Source: a bacterium (lineage in GTDB: Bacteria; Gemmatimonadota; Glassbacteria; GWA2-58-10). From it: a DNA stretch of 20,429 nt. Shown here one piece after another: positions 1-7,585 of this stretch (position 1 is the first letter of the stretch; each line of letters starts with the position of its first letter). Made by a program: the position numbers and the translations under genes. The stretch lies in the NCBI GenBank assembly GCA_021372515.1, contig JAJFUG010000086.1, forward strand, positions 1 through 20,429, given 5' to 3'. The notes beneath the pieces are model-generated. The model had not been told where the DNA came from, ran no database searches, and saw nothing but the letters and a program-made list of their open reading frames with translations.

Positions 1-417
1 GCCCTCCTCCATGTACCAGGCGTAAGCCTCGTGCCAGTCCGGTTCCACCCCCCAGAGCACGCACTGAATCTGCTCGGTCTCGTACTTGACCCCCATGCGG
101 AAACTCCAGGCCATGGGGGTGACAATGTCCAGGCCCGGCACCTCGCGGCGGATCGCCTCGGCATCCGAGGGCAGCAGGGTTGTCACGGTCAGGTCGGGGG
201 GCGGAAGGTCCTTGCCGCCGCCGGCGATCAGCATCATCGCCCGGGGCCCGAAATTGTTTACCCGCTCGAGCACCTTTCGTTCGGTGCCTTTGCCCACGGC
301 CATGATCACCAGCAGCGCGGCGATACCCACCACCGTGCCGGCCATCATCAGCAGCGTGCGCAACCGGTTCTGGTTGAGGGCGCGCGCGCCCTCCAGGGCC
401 ACCCGCAAGGCTTTCAC
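1..417 (-). CDS. MacB-type ABC transporter permease (N-terminal part)
   Basis: This is the permease of a tripartite macrolide/lipoprotein-type exporter, an inner-membrane protein expected to work with the ATPase and membrane-fusion protein encoded just upstream. The frame opens with GTG, whose GTGA overlaps the ATPase stop codon by 4 bases, and stays open for 139 codons to the window edge, so the C-terminal part is missing. It begins VKALRVALEGARALNQNRLR, followed by a hydrophobic segment at about residues 20-42 (LLMMAGTVVGIAALLVIMAV) and a periplasmic stretch. This is the usual opening of the MacB periplasmic core family: an amphipathic start, the first membrane helix, then GKGTERKV. Translational coupling with the ATPase is likely. 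The exported substrate cannot be told from sequence. Confidence 0.85.
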   Translation of the reverse strand, partial: MKALRVALEGARALNQNRLRTLLMMAGTVVGIAALLVIMAVGKGTERKVLERVNNFGPRAMMLIAGGGKDLPPPDLTVTTLLPSDAEAIRREVPGLDIVTPMAWSFRMGVKYETEQIQCVLWGVEPDWHEAYAWYMEEG

Positions 418-1124
418 CCGTTCACCTCGCTGTTTCCGCCACCCGCCGGGCCGACTATCCGGTCACCCGTGATCCGGCCGTCGCGCAGGGTCAGGATACG
501 CCCGGCGCGCTCGGCCACGGACTGGTCGTGCGTGATCATCACAATCGTACGGCCCTCGCCGTGCAGGCGGTCGAAGATCGCCAGCACCTCGGACCCGGAG
601 GCCGAGTCCAGGTTGCCGGTGGGCTCATCGGCCAGGATCAGGGCCGGGTCGCAGATCAGCGCCCGGGCGATGGCCACACGCTGCTGCTCGCCGCCCGAAA
701 GCTCGTTGGGCTTGTAGTTCATACGCTCGGACAGGCCGACCGCCTCCAGCGCCCGACGCGCCCGCGGCTCGGCGTCCGGCGGATAGTGCTCGGCGTAGAT
801 CAGCGGCAGCATCACGTTCTCCAGGGCGCTGGTGCGCTCCAGCAGGTGAAACAACTGGAACACGAACCCGATGCGGCTGTTGCGCAGGGCCGACAGCTTA
901 TCGTCATCCAGGCTCACCGCCTCCACCCCGTCCAGCTTGTAGCTGCCGCCGGTGGGTTTGTCCAGGCAGCCCAGGATGTTCATCAGGGTGGTCTTGCCGC
1001 TGCCCGAGGGGCCCATGATCGCCACGTACTCGCCGGGCTGGACCGTAAAAGACAGCCCCTTGAGGACCGGGGTGGCCATCTCGCCGCTGCGATAGGTTTT
1101 CTCGATGTCCCGCAACTCAATCAC
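414..1124 (-). CDS. ABC transporter ATP-binding protein (MacB/LolD type)
   Basis: This is the cytoplasmic ATPase that powers the adjacent permease. All ABC motifs are present, numbered from the longer frame beginning at 1136: Walker A GPSGSGKT at 42-49, Q-loop FQLFHLL near 94, signature LSGGEQQRVA from 146, Walker B ALILADEPTGNLDS from 165, and the switch histidine H203. The DEPTGNLDS wording and the length of about 235 residues are typical of the MacB/LolD/FtsE group. I chose the GTG at 1124 because GGAGG lies 5 bases upstream and the product then begins (M)IELRDIEKTY, as in relatives. A GTG at 1136 would add only four residues (MEAT) and has no good ribosome site. The gene overlaps the membrane-fusion gene by 8 bases and the permease by 4, so the three are one operon. 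Confidence 0.93.
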   Translation of the reverse strand: MIELRDIEKTYRSGEMATPVLKGLSFTVQPGEYVAIMGPSGSGKTTLMNILGCLDKPTGGSYKLDGVEAVSLDDDKLSALRNSRIGFVFQLFHLLERTSALENVMLPLIYAEHYPPDAEPRARRALEAVGLSERMNYKPNELSGGEQQRVAIARALICDPALILADEPTGNLDSASGSEVLAIFDRLHGEGRTIVMITHDQSVAERAGRILTLRDGRITGDRIVGPAGGGNSEVNG

Positions 1125-2355
1125 GGTTGCCTCCACCCGCCGGGGCCGCCGAGGCCGGGGCCTCGATCAGCACTTTTTCGCCCTCGCTCAGACCGTTCAC
1201 CACCTCCAGCCACTGCCCGTCGCGCCAGCCCACTGCGATCTCGCGCCGCTCGGGCTTGCCGCCGTCGCCCAGCACCCAGGCCACGTTGCGGCCGCGGTCG
1301 CGCTGCACGGCGCGGGAGGGCACGGCCAGCACGCCGGGCCTGTCCTCGAGGGTCAGGGTCACGCTGGCGGTCATCTGGGGCCGCAACAGGCCCTCGTAAT
1401 CTCCGGCTATGTCCAGCACCACGATGTAGTAGACCACATTCTCCTGGATCACGGCCTTGGGGTAGATCGCGCTCACCACGCCCTCGAACTCCCGCCCCGG
1501 GAACGCGTCCACGCTGAACGAACCTTTCTGGCCGGTCTTGACCTTGCCGATATCGACCTCATCCACGTAGGCGTCCACTTCCAGTCGGGTCAGGTCGATG
1601 ATGGTGACGAAAGTGGGGGCGTTGAAACCGGCGGCCACTGTTTCGCCCTCCTGGGTGGAGACCGAACCGACTACGCCGTCGATGGGAGCGGTGATTGTGG
1701 TGTAGGAAAGAGTGGCGCGGGCGTTGTCCAGGGCGCCCTGGGCCCGTTCGACATCCTTGGCCGCCTGGGACAGGTCCTCGGGGTACTGGGTCTCGGTCAG
1801 GCGCAGGCTCTCGCGGGCATACTTCAGCTCGGCCTTGGCCACCTCGAGCTGCTCGCGCGCGTCGTCCACGTCCTGCTGCGAGGCCAGCTCGTCCTTGAGC
1901 AGGTCGCTCTTGCGCTGGAAGTCCTTCTCGTTCAGAGAAACCGTAGCCGCGCACTGATCCATGTAAGCGCGGGCCTTTTCGAGCTGCATGGGATAGAGCT
2001 TTTCGAGCGAGGCGAGCCGGGAGCGGGAAATCTCCAGCTCGGCCACCCGCTGGACCACGTTGGCCTCGAGGTCGGCCTTGTCCAGCTCGGCGATCACATC
2101 GCCCTTTTTCACCTTGTCGCCGATATTGCTGCGCAGCCGCTGGACCTTTCCGGAGACCCGCGCCCCCACCCGCACCTCGGCCCCCACCTTGGCGGTGACC
2201 GAGCCGGTGGCCAGCACGGTCGCGGCAAAATCACGCTTAACCACGGTCGCAGTCTTGCCCGCATCGGCTTTCCCCCCGTCGCCGCAGGCGAAAGTCGCCG
2301 CCGCCAGCAGGAGAAAGACCCCGCACCACCGTCCCGCCGCCGTCATTGTCTGCAC
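1117..2355 (-). CDS. efflux RND/ABC periplasmic adaptor (HlyD/MacA family) lipoprotein
   Basis: This is the periplasmic membrane-fusion subunit that links the inner-membrane transporter to an outer-membrane channel. The N terminus is a lipoprotein signal: a hydrophobic run followed by AATFAC, with the lipidated Cys at residue 24 from the chosen start. A first half-lipoyl segment follows (RVSGKVQRL, then GDKVKKGDVIAELD, about 65-92). Next is a long charged helical hairpin (about 98-214), the second half-lipoyl motif TTITAPIDGVV (about 219-229), and beta-barrel and membrane-proximal segments to the end (GLSEGEKVLIE). The GTG at 2355 has GAGAGGG 6 bases upstream. An ATG at 2346 or 2370 is possible but has poorer spacing. 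It is the first gene of the three-gene exporter operon. MacA relatives are usually of similar length. Confidence 0.9.
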   Translation of the reverse strand: MQTMTAAGRWCGVFLLLAAATFACGDGGKADAGKTATVVKRDFAATVLATGSVTAKVGAEVRVGARVSGKVQRLRSNIGDKVKKGDVIAELDKADLEANVVQRVAELEISRSRLASLEKLYPMQLEKARAYMDQCAATVSLNEKDFQRKSDLLKDELASQQDVDDAREQLEVAKAELKYARESLRLTETQYPEDLSQAAKDVERAQGALDNARATLSYTTITAPIDGVVGSVSTQEGETVAAGFNAPTFVTIIDLTRLEVDAYVDEVDIGKVKTGQKGSFSVDAFPGREFEGVVSAIYPKAVIQENVVYYIVVLDIAGDYEGLLRPQMTASVTLTLEDRPGVLAVPSRAVQRDRGRNVAWVLGDGGKPERREIAVGWRDGQWLEVVNGLSEGEKVLIEAPASAAPAGGGNRD

Positions 2356-2379
2356 TTTTAACCCTCTCATTGAGCGGTA

Positions 2380-2407
2380 ATAAACTGCCCGGACCCTTGG
2401 TCCGGGC
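2380..2407 (-). terminator. hairpin terminator or attenuator between the TauE-like gene and the exporter operon
   Basis: A perfect 9-bp inverted repeat is present: GCCCGGACC, a 3-base loop, then GGTCCGGGC (2387-2407). Read on the minus strand it is followed by AGTTTATTA, a weak T-rich tail. It lies 37 bases after the stop of the membrane-protein gene and just before the adaptor gene, so it could stop or attenuate read-through into the exporter operon. Confidence 0.5.
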
Positions 2408-2443
2408 ATGTTCCAGACGTCATGCGGAATTTCGCGGTTCTGG

Positions 2444-3226
2444 TCAGACCAGGTGGTAGAACTGGATGCCGTTGATCAGGTACTGGATTCCGGCCAGGAT
2501 CATCAGCGCGCAACTGATCCCGAACAGCCAGCGCTTGTACTTAACGAGCTTGAGCGCGAAAGCGCCGACCACGAAACCGAGCAGCGGGTAGAGCGAGGAG
2601 GACAGGCTGAACGACAGCCCGATCCCGAAAGCCTTGAACATCGAGGCGCTAAGCAGCAGGGGCACCAGGATGAGCAGCTTGGTGCACAACGTGGAGCCGC
2701 GTAGCGCGCCCAGCGCCATGCCGACCGCGAAACCCGATATCTTCTTCTCTTTTACGTCCCGACGCCAGACAACGCGGGCCTGACGGGTGAGGGCCTCGAC
2801 CTCCGGCTCCTCCGCCGAGCAGACCTTGTCATCGCCGCAGGCGCTGCAAGCGCTCATGTACTCGTGATGGCCCATGGTGGGGCAGCTTTTGCAGTCGTGG
2901 CCGCAACCGTCCTCACCCTCGGCGTGCGCGGCGCGGGGCTTCTTCCAAGGCGGGACCCAACCGTACATGTGGGTGGCGGCCAGGTAGACGCTGAAACCGA
3001 TCAGCAGCACCCCGGAGGCGATATTGATCACACCCTTGTCGATAGTGACCACTTTGCCCAGGGCCGCCACGGCCAGGGAGAGGATCAGGATAGCCAGCAC
3101 CCGCCCCAGCAGGTAGCCCCCGCAGGTGGCGCGGTTGGTATTCTGCAGCGAGAACACGAGAAGAGCGCAAAGCCAGAGGTTTCCGAAGGAAAATCCCAGC
3201 AGTAGAGCCACCAGATAGTCGTTCAT
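2444..3226 (-). CDS. six-helix TauE/SafE- or DsbD-like membrane protein with Cys/His-rich loop
   Basis: A predicted inner-membrane protein of 260 residues with two sets of three hydrophobic helices: about 4-27, 36-57 and 67-86, then about 165-192, 200-228 and 233-254. Both halves open with a small-residue-rich helix, ALLLGFSFGNLWLCALL and VGMALGALRGSTLCTKLL. This is the layout of the sulfite exporter TauE/SafE, UreH-like and cytochrome-c biogenesis (CcdA/DsbD) groups. The cytosolic or periplasmic linker (about 91-163) carries C108, H110, C112, C115, H120, H121, C127, C130 and C136, so it looks like a metal-binding insertion. The ATG at 3226 is preceded by GGGG 8 bases upstream, and the upstream extension of the frame has no membrane character. 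The substrate is unknown. A metal or thiol-related role is an inference from the loop. Confidence 0.8.
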   Translation of the reverse strand: MNDYLVALLLGFSFGNLWLCALLVFSLQNTNRATCGGYLLGRVLAILILSLAVAALGKVVTIDKGVINIASGVLLIGFSVYLAATHMYGWVPPWKKPRAAHAEGEDGCGHDCKSCPTMGHHEYMSACSACGDDKVCSAEEPEVEALTRQARVVWRRDVKEKKISGFAVGMALGALRGSTLCTKLLILVPLLLSASMFKAFGIGLSFSLSSSLYPLLGFVVGAFALKLVKYKRWLFGISCALMILAGIQYLINGIQFYHLV

Positions 3227-3681
3227 TTGCTTTTCCCCAGAGCTTGCTCGATAGAGCGAACGTGTGTGGTGGATAGCCCTTTTGCAAGAGCGATATCTAT
3301 CGAATACATCCGCGCCGGTTTCGAGCCCCGGAAACCGCCTGACCGAGGGCGATCCAGACCCATTCACTCGCCGCTTCGCCCGGCACGGACTTCAAACTCT
3401 ATATCGAGCGGAACATTCTCGGTGTTATGACATTCCGCATTGCTACACTCTTAGGGGATTTGCCGGAAACAATATAACAAATTTTCAACTTAATCTACCT
3501 CGCAAAGCAGAAAATATCCAGAAAAAATGTGCAGGGTTTTCCGGATTCATTTAACGGGGGAACGATGCAAATTGTTTCGCAAACCCGTCGAAATTTTTTG
3601 CGGAATACGGTTTTAGTCTTTGGCCGGCCTGAAAAGCAGGGGATTGTCGTGCTGAAATGCCGCCGGGGGGAAAAATAAAAA
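3227..3681. other. gene-free stretch, partly AT-rich
   Basis: No frame here has coding character. The part from about 3420 to 3680 is clearly more AT-rich than the rest of the window, with runs such as ATTTTTTGCG and AAAAATAAAAATGG. I found no convincing promoter pair for the gene that starts at 3226. The short imperfect repeat CGCAAA to TTTGCG (about 3573-3600) is too weak to call. The T-rich run directly after the tRNA on the minus strand (3660-3681) could help release the tRNA transcript. Confidence 0.4.
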
Positions 3682-3771
3682 TGGCGGAGAGGCAGGGATT
3701 CGAACCCTGGGTCGACTTACGCCGACACCGGTTTTCGAGACCGGCTCCTTCAACCACTCGGACACCTCTCC
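3682..3771 (-). tRNA. tRNA-Ser(CGA)
   Basis: On the minus strand, an acceptor arm GGAGAGG pairs with CCTCTCC, followed by discriminator G and an encoded CCA (3684-3682). The anticodon loop CTCGAAA sits between CCGGT and ACCGG, giving anticodon CGA (3737-3735), which reads UCG serine codons. The long extra arm (TGTCGGCGTAAGTCGACC) is the class II feature expected of tRNA-Ser. The T arm GGGTTCGAATCCC is canonical. Total length is 90 bases. Confidence 0.97.
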
Positions 3772-3808
3772 GTTGCTGCGGGCCAGCCTTGCTTACGGCT
3801 GGGCTGAA

Positions 3809-3837
3809 AAAGTAACAGCCTTTGCCCGGCTTGGCAA
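3809..3837 (-). promoter_or_regulatory. probable sigma70 promoter of tRNA-Ser
   Basis: On the minus strand, TTGCCA (3837-3832) and TACTTT (3814-3809) are separated by exactly 17 bases. They would start transcription about 30 bases before the mature tRNA 5' end. The -35 is good and the -10 is only moderate. Confidence 0.5.
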
Positions 3838-3951
3838 GAACCTTGATCGAAAAGGATATCCGCCGGAGCGAAATAATTGAAACCGAATCTGCAAACATGT
3901 CGTCTCAACGGTTATGAGTTCCGCAAATTCAAACCGTTCCCGGAGGACAGG

Positions 3952-4920
3952 ATGCGCCAATACCTCGTAATCGCCGCTGTAGTGCTGCTTTCGATCAACC
4001 TGAGCCTCTGCCCGCTGCACGCTCAGAAAACCATCGACCGCGCGTTCAGCGTGCAGCCCGGCGGAGAGCTGCTTCTGGATACCGACGCCGGGGATGTGAT
4101 CCTGAACGGCAGCCCCACTTCACAGGTAAAAATCCACATCGAGTCCGACTGCGACCTGGCGGGGAAGATCGATTTCACTTTCTCCCAGAAGGGGAACCGG
4201 GTGGAGGTGAACGGAAAAGCCAGGGAAACGAGCAGCTTTCTGGGCTTACTGAAAAGATGTGCGTTCGACGGCCATCTTCGGATCACGATCGAGATACCGC
4301 AGAGCTTCAACCCAAGCATCCAGACCTCCGGCGGCGACGTTGAAGCTGCGGGGATCATCGGGAAGACCGCTTTGCAGACCTCGGGCGGGAATGTCAGCGC
4401 CGCAAGGATTACCGGCTGCGTCCACCTGGGCACCTCGGGCGGCGATATCCACGCCGAGGAGATAAACGGTCCGCTCGCCGCAAGCACATCGGGGGGCGAA
4501 GTCACAGCCCGCGGGATCGGCGGGGCCTGCAACCTCTCCACCAGTGGCGGGGATATCGAGGCTTTCGCTGTCCAGGGTGATTGCGCAATCGAGACTTACG
4601 GCGGCAGCATTACTGCGGACAGCCTGGGCGGGAGCCTGAATGCCGAGACCAGCGGCGGCAGTATCGAGGCCTGCCTGAGGAGCCAGCCCCGCAGCGCCTG
4701 CGGGCTGAGTACCAGCGGCGGGGATATCACTCTCACTGTCCCGACCTCGATCTCGGCCGAGCTGTCGGCCCACACCAGCGGCGGCAACGTGAAATCCGAT
4801 CTTCCGGTCAAGGTGTTCAGTACGGAGGAGGGGGAAATGGACGGCACCCTGGGCCAGGGCGGCCCGGCGCTCACCCTGCGCACCTCGGGCGGGAATATCC
4901 GTCTGCGGGCCATAAAATAA
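3952..4920 (+). CDS. exported DUF4097-family beta-repeat protein
   Basis: A 322-residue secreted or envelope protein of the DUF4097 (adhesin-like beta-strand repeat) family, whose biochemical role is not established. A signal peptide covers residues 1-24 and ends LHAQ, suggesting cleavage by signal peptidase I after A24. The middle is a regular repeat: TSGG (once TYGG) occurs at residues 125, 143, 161, 179, 197, 215 and 233, exactly 18 apart, then less regularly at 254, 275 and 311. Each repeat has the form TSGG-(D/N/S)-(I/V) followed by a short strand and a Gly turn, as expected of a right-handed beta-solenoid. The ATG at 3952 has GGAGG 5 bases upstream. An earlier ATG at 3877 would place 25 extra polar residues before the signal peptide. 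It stands alone between the tRNA and a strong terminator. Confidence 0.9.
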   Translation: MRQYLVIAAVVLLSINLSLCPLHAQKTIDRAFSVQPGGELLLDTDAGDVILNGSPTSQVKIHIESDCDLAGKIDFTFSQKGNRVEVNGKARETSSFLGLLKRCAFDGHLRITIEIPQSFNPSIQTSGGDVEAAGIIGKTALQTSGGNVSAARITGCVHLGTSGGDIHAEEINGPLAASTSGGEVTARGIGGACNLSTSGGDIEAFAVQGDCAIETYGGSITADSLGGSLNAETSGGSIEACLRSQPRSACGLSTSGGDITLTVPTSISAELSAHTSGGNVKSDLPVKVFSTEEGEMDGTLGQGGPALTLRTSGGNIRLRAIK

Positions 4921-4925
4921 GACAG

Positions 4926-4945
4926 AGCCTGAAGGACAGGCTTTT
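4926..4945 (+). terminator. weak hairpin terminator after the DUF4097 gene
   Basis: AGCCTG and CAGGCT form a 6-bp stem around a 5-base loop, followed by TTT. It lies 5 bases after the stop codon. A stronger terminator follows 27 bases later. Confidence 0.45.
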
Positions 4946-4971
4946 CACATAGATGAGGGGAATTAGGGGAA

Positions 4972-5005
4972 GGGGCCACCCACCGCGGGGTGGCCCCTTG
5001 TTTTT
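4972..5005 (+). terminator. strong rho-independent terminator
   Basis: GGGGCCACCC (4972-4981) pairs perfectly with GGGTGGCCCC (4988-4997) around a 6-base loop, and TTGTTTTT follows. It ends the DUF4097 transcription unit and faces the convergent threonine aldolase gene. Confidence 0.85.
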
Positions 5006-5068
5006 CCGGGCGGATCCGTATCGGCGGCGAGTAATCCACCACCTCAAGCCAAACCCCGGCCTCAATCC

Positions 5069-5095
5069 CGTAGGGGAGGGTTACAAACCCTCCCC
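5069..5095 (-). repeat. palindromic repeat, CCCCTACG family (copy 1)
   Basis: GGGGAGGGTT and AACCCTCCCC form a perfect 10-bp stem with a 3-base loop (5073-5095). On the minus strand the stem is followed by TACG, so its 3' end reads CCCCTACG like the copies at 14241, 18814 and 18924. It lies 13 bases after the threonine aldolase stop and has no T run, so it could shape that transcript's 3' end but is not a classical terminator. Confidence 0.6.
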
Positions 5096-5107
5096 TGCAT
5101 CGCTCGC

Positions 5108-6148
5108 TCAGGCCCCTTTGAGCGCCCGGGCGAACGCCGTCAGGGTCAGCTCGATGTCCCGGGCGGAGACGTTCAGGTTGGTCACCAGGCGCAGGCTGTC
5201 CGGGCCGGCCGGGCTGAGACGCACCCCCAGCGCGGCCAGACGGCGGCAGAGCTCGGAGGCCTCCGGGGCTGGGGGTGCCAGGTGCAGGAAAATGATATTC
5301 GTCTCCACGGCCTCCAAGTCCAGGCTCAACCCCGGCATACCAGACAGTCCCACGGCAAGGCGACGGGCGTTGGCGTGGTCCTCGGCCAGGCGCTCCACGT
5401 TGTGCTCCAGGGCGTACTGGCCGGCCGCGGCCAGGACCCCGGCCTGACGCATCCCGCCGCCCAGCAGCTTGCGCACCCGCCGCGCCTGTTCCACAAAAGC
5501 CCGCGTGCCCAGCACCAGCGAGCCGACCGGAGCGCCGAGGCCCTTGGACAGGCAGAAAGTGAGGCCCTCCACGCCCTCGGTCAGGCTGCGGACAGTCCGG
5601 CCCAGGGCCACGGCGGCGTTGAACACCCGCGCGCCGTCCAGGTGCACCGGGATCGAGCGCGAGGCAGCCAGGGCGGTCACAGCCCGGAACCGCTCCGCCG
5701 GGAACACCCGTCCCCCGGCCAGGTTGACCGTGTTCTCCAGGCTGATGCAGCCGGTCTGGGCCAGGTAGTAAATCTGCGGGCGGATCGCCGCCTCCACCTG
5801 TGCGGCATCCGGCGCTCCCCGCTCGCCGTCTATAATGCGCGGCAAAAGGCCGCTCAGCACGGCCATCCCGGCCATCTCATAGTTGTAGACGTGCGACTGG
5901 CGGTCGCAGACCACCTCCATGCCCGGGCGGGTCAGCACGTTCAGGCAGATCGAGTTGCCCATCGAGCCGCTGGGCACGAACAGGGCCGCCTCGCGCCCGA
6001 ACAGATCGGCGGCGGTCTGCTGCAGACGGTTCACCGTGGGGTCCTCGCCGTAGACATCATCGCCCAGTTCGGCCGAGGCCATGGCGCGGCGCATACCCTC
6101 ATCGGGCAGGGTCAGGGTATCGCTCCTCAGATCGATCATTCTTTCCAC
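5108..6148 (-). CDS. ltaE: low-specificity L-threonine aldolase
   Basis: A PLP enzyme that splits L-threonine or L-allo-threonine into glycine and acetaldehyde in the cytoplasm. The family opening MIDLRSDTLTLP is present, as are the LGDDVYGEDPTVNRL segment and the cofactor-stacking histidine in DRQSHVYNYE (about H86). The aspartate of HLDGAR (about D171) and the Schiff-base lysine in LSKGLGAPVGS (about K202) follow, with GGGMRQAG after them. Length, about 346 residues, is normal. The GTG at 6148 has GGAGAGG 8 bases upstream. The ATG at 6139 gives the conserved MIDLRSDT start directly and is a fair alternative, and a GTG at 6157 is too close to the ribosome site. It is the second gene of a unit with the DUF1848 gene, whose stop lies 24 bases upstream of the chosen start. 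Confidence 0.95.
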   Translation of the reverse strand: MERMIDLRSDTLTLPDEGMRRAMASAELGDDVYGEDPTVNRLQQTAADLFGREAALFVPSGSMGNSICLNVLTRPGMEVVCDRQSHVYNYEMAGMAVLSGLLPRIIDGERGAPDAAQVEAAIRPQIYYLAQTGCISLENTVNLAGGRVFPAERFRAVTALAASRSIPVHLDGARVFNAAVALGRTVRSLTEGVEGLTFCLSKGLGAPVGSLVLGTRAFVEQARRVRKLLGGGMRQAGVLAAAGQYALEHNVERLAEDHANARRLAVGLSGMPGLSLDLEAVETNIIFLHLAPPAPEASELCRRLAALGVRLSPAGPDSLRLVTNLNVSARDIELTLTAFARALKGA

Positions 6149-6172
6149 TTGGGGCACCTCTCCTCTAAAGTC

Positions 6173-7033
6173 TCAAGCGACAAGCGGGTTGGCGTAACAG
6201 TACAGGCAGCCGCAGCGGCAGGGTTGCCCGCGGTAGCTGCCGATATCGACACTCTCGTGGCAGAGGCAGCCGGAGTCCCGGCGCTGTCCCCTGTCAACAC
6301 GGTGTGAAAGCCGCCCCCCGTGCAGGCCCTCCAGCCGGGCGTGGTCGATGCAGCCCCCTGGGGCGAGGTTCGCGATCCCGGAGCCGGCCAGAACCGCCTC
6401 GCAGCAGGTCAGAAGGCGCACTCCCCGCCGGGAGGCATGTTCAGACATCCAGGCGGCGACCTCCAACAGGCGTGATTTCTCCGGGTAGACAAAGCGCAGC
6501 CCCGGCACCCGGGCCTGCCGCAGGTCGATCTTGCGGTAATGGTCCATGAACGAGACCGTGCAGCAATCCAGGCCGAGCGCCGCGGCCCGGTCGAGCAGGC
6601 GCTCGAACTCGCCCAGGTTGTCCCGCGCCCGGCCCTCCAGCTCGTAGAACGCTACAGGATCGTGCCGCCAGCGAACGGCCCTCGGGCCGAAAACACGGAC
6701 CAGGGCGGCCATTTGCTCCAGGCGGTCCTCCAGCGGGGGCAGGGACGGCTCCAGGAGCGGATCGGGGCTGTTCAGGGTGAAATTGAACGCCAGCGGCCAG
6801 GGCTCCAGCTCCGGCAGGCGCTCCAGCAGGGGGCCGTAGTTCTTGGACCAGAACACCAGCGAGTGCACGTCCTCACGCCGGAGCGAGACCTCCCGGCTGG
6901 AGCCGTTGTAGGGGTTGGTCAGGGTCAGACCGCCCCGGCCAAGGCAGCCGAGGAACCAGTCGAGCCAATGGGCCGGGATATCGGTGCGGCGGCTGGCCGA
7001 GATGACAACCGGCTCCGCCTGTGAAGCAGCCAC
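6173..7033 (-). CDS. DUF1848 family protein with C-terminal cysteine cluster
   Basis: A 286-residue cytoplasmic protein of the DUF1848 family, whose function is not established. Family features are the opening VISASRRTDIPAHW, then LVFWSKNYGPLL, the FNFTLNSPDPLLEPSLP segment, VRWRHDPVAFYE and SFMDHYRKI. The end is cysteine-rich: CLCHESVDIGSYRGQPCRCGCLYCYAN. The closely spaced C residues with CLYCYA resemble an iron-sulfur or zinc site, and a radical-SAM-like role has been suggested for such proteins but cannot be shown here. The GTG at 7033 has AGGAGG 6 bases upstream. It is the first gene of a two-gene unit with threonine aldolase. Confidence 0.88.
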   Translation of the reverse strand: MAASQAEPVVISASRRTDIPAHWLDWFLGCLGRGGLTLTNPYNGSSREVSLRREDVHSLVFWSKNYGPLLERLPELEPWPLAFNFTLNSPDPLLEPSLPPLEDRLEQMAALVRVFGPRAVRWRHDPVAFYELEGRARDNLGEFERLLDRAAALGLDCCTVSFMDHYRKIDLRQARVPGLRFVYPEKSRLLEVAAWMSEHASRRGVRLLTCCEAVLAGSGIANLAPGGCIDHARLEGLHGGRLSHRVDRGQRRDSGCLCHESVDIGSYRGQPCRCGCLYCYANPLVA

Positions 7034-7107
7034 GCGGGGCCTCCTGTCTTGTGGCGGAAAGGCCTTGGCCTTAGATTATTTTATTCAGGGAGTGCCGTTC
7101 CGGCCGG

Positions 7108-7524
7108 TCATGGCCTGGCGCTTGCAGATACGCTCGCTGCGGAGAGGTTTTTCCCGCTGAAAAACCGGAGCCTCACATCCGAGCCGTACCGCCCGGAGTA
7201 ACCGTACGTGCGCCCCTGCGACCGCCCGGCCGGGTTGCGGACAGTCCAGCCGGAAAACCGCACGCCGCGGGCTGAGCCCCAGGCGTTGCCGTAACGGCGG
7301 CAGGCCGGGGCGGCGTAGCCCGCGCCGACGCCGTAAACCGGGCTGCGGGCGGGGCAGACGCCGTTTCGTACTCCGCTGCGGGGGCCGCGGCTGTAATACC
7401 CGGACCCGGCACTGTACCAGGACCGCACGGCACGGGCGCCGGGGGTCTGCAGACGGTCCGCGGCGGCGGACTGCGCGGTGGCGCAAAGGAGCGGAACCAG
7501 GCAGAGCATCAACATCATTCTCAT
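7108..7524 (-). CDS. small secreted Gly/Arg/Tyr-rich protein, unknown function
   Basis: I do not recognise the family. The frame gives 138 residues that begin with a clear signal peptide, MRMMLMLCLVPLLCATAQSA, with cleavage likely near A20-A22. The mature part is low-complexity and basic, with many Gly, Ser, Arg and Tyr (YSAGSGYYSRGPRSG, YGYSGRYGSDVRLRF) and two Cys, at 57 and 75. AGGA lies about 8 bases before the ATG at 7524. The two other minus-strand frames across this region lack a signal sequence. It is divergent from the DUF5683 gene and separated from it by 61 bases. The signal peptide supports a real gene, but the composition gives no function. Confidence 0.6.
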   Translation of the reverse strand: MRMMLMLCLVPLLCATAQSAAADRLQTPGARAVRSWYSAGSGYYSRGPRSGVRNGVCPARSPVYGVGAGYAAPACRRYGNAWGSARGVRFSGWTVRNPAGRSQGRTYGYSGRYGSDVRLRFFSGKNLSAASVSASARP

Positions 7525-7585
7525 GGGGCTTGTCCTTTTGAACAGCATGATTGCCATCGGTTTAAACATACTGCGCTCGGGCGGG

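Noticed and set aside
5069-5095. Rho-independent terminator of threonine aldolase
   Set aside because: The 10-bp stem is strong but has no T run on the minus strand. It fits the palindromic repeat family better.
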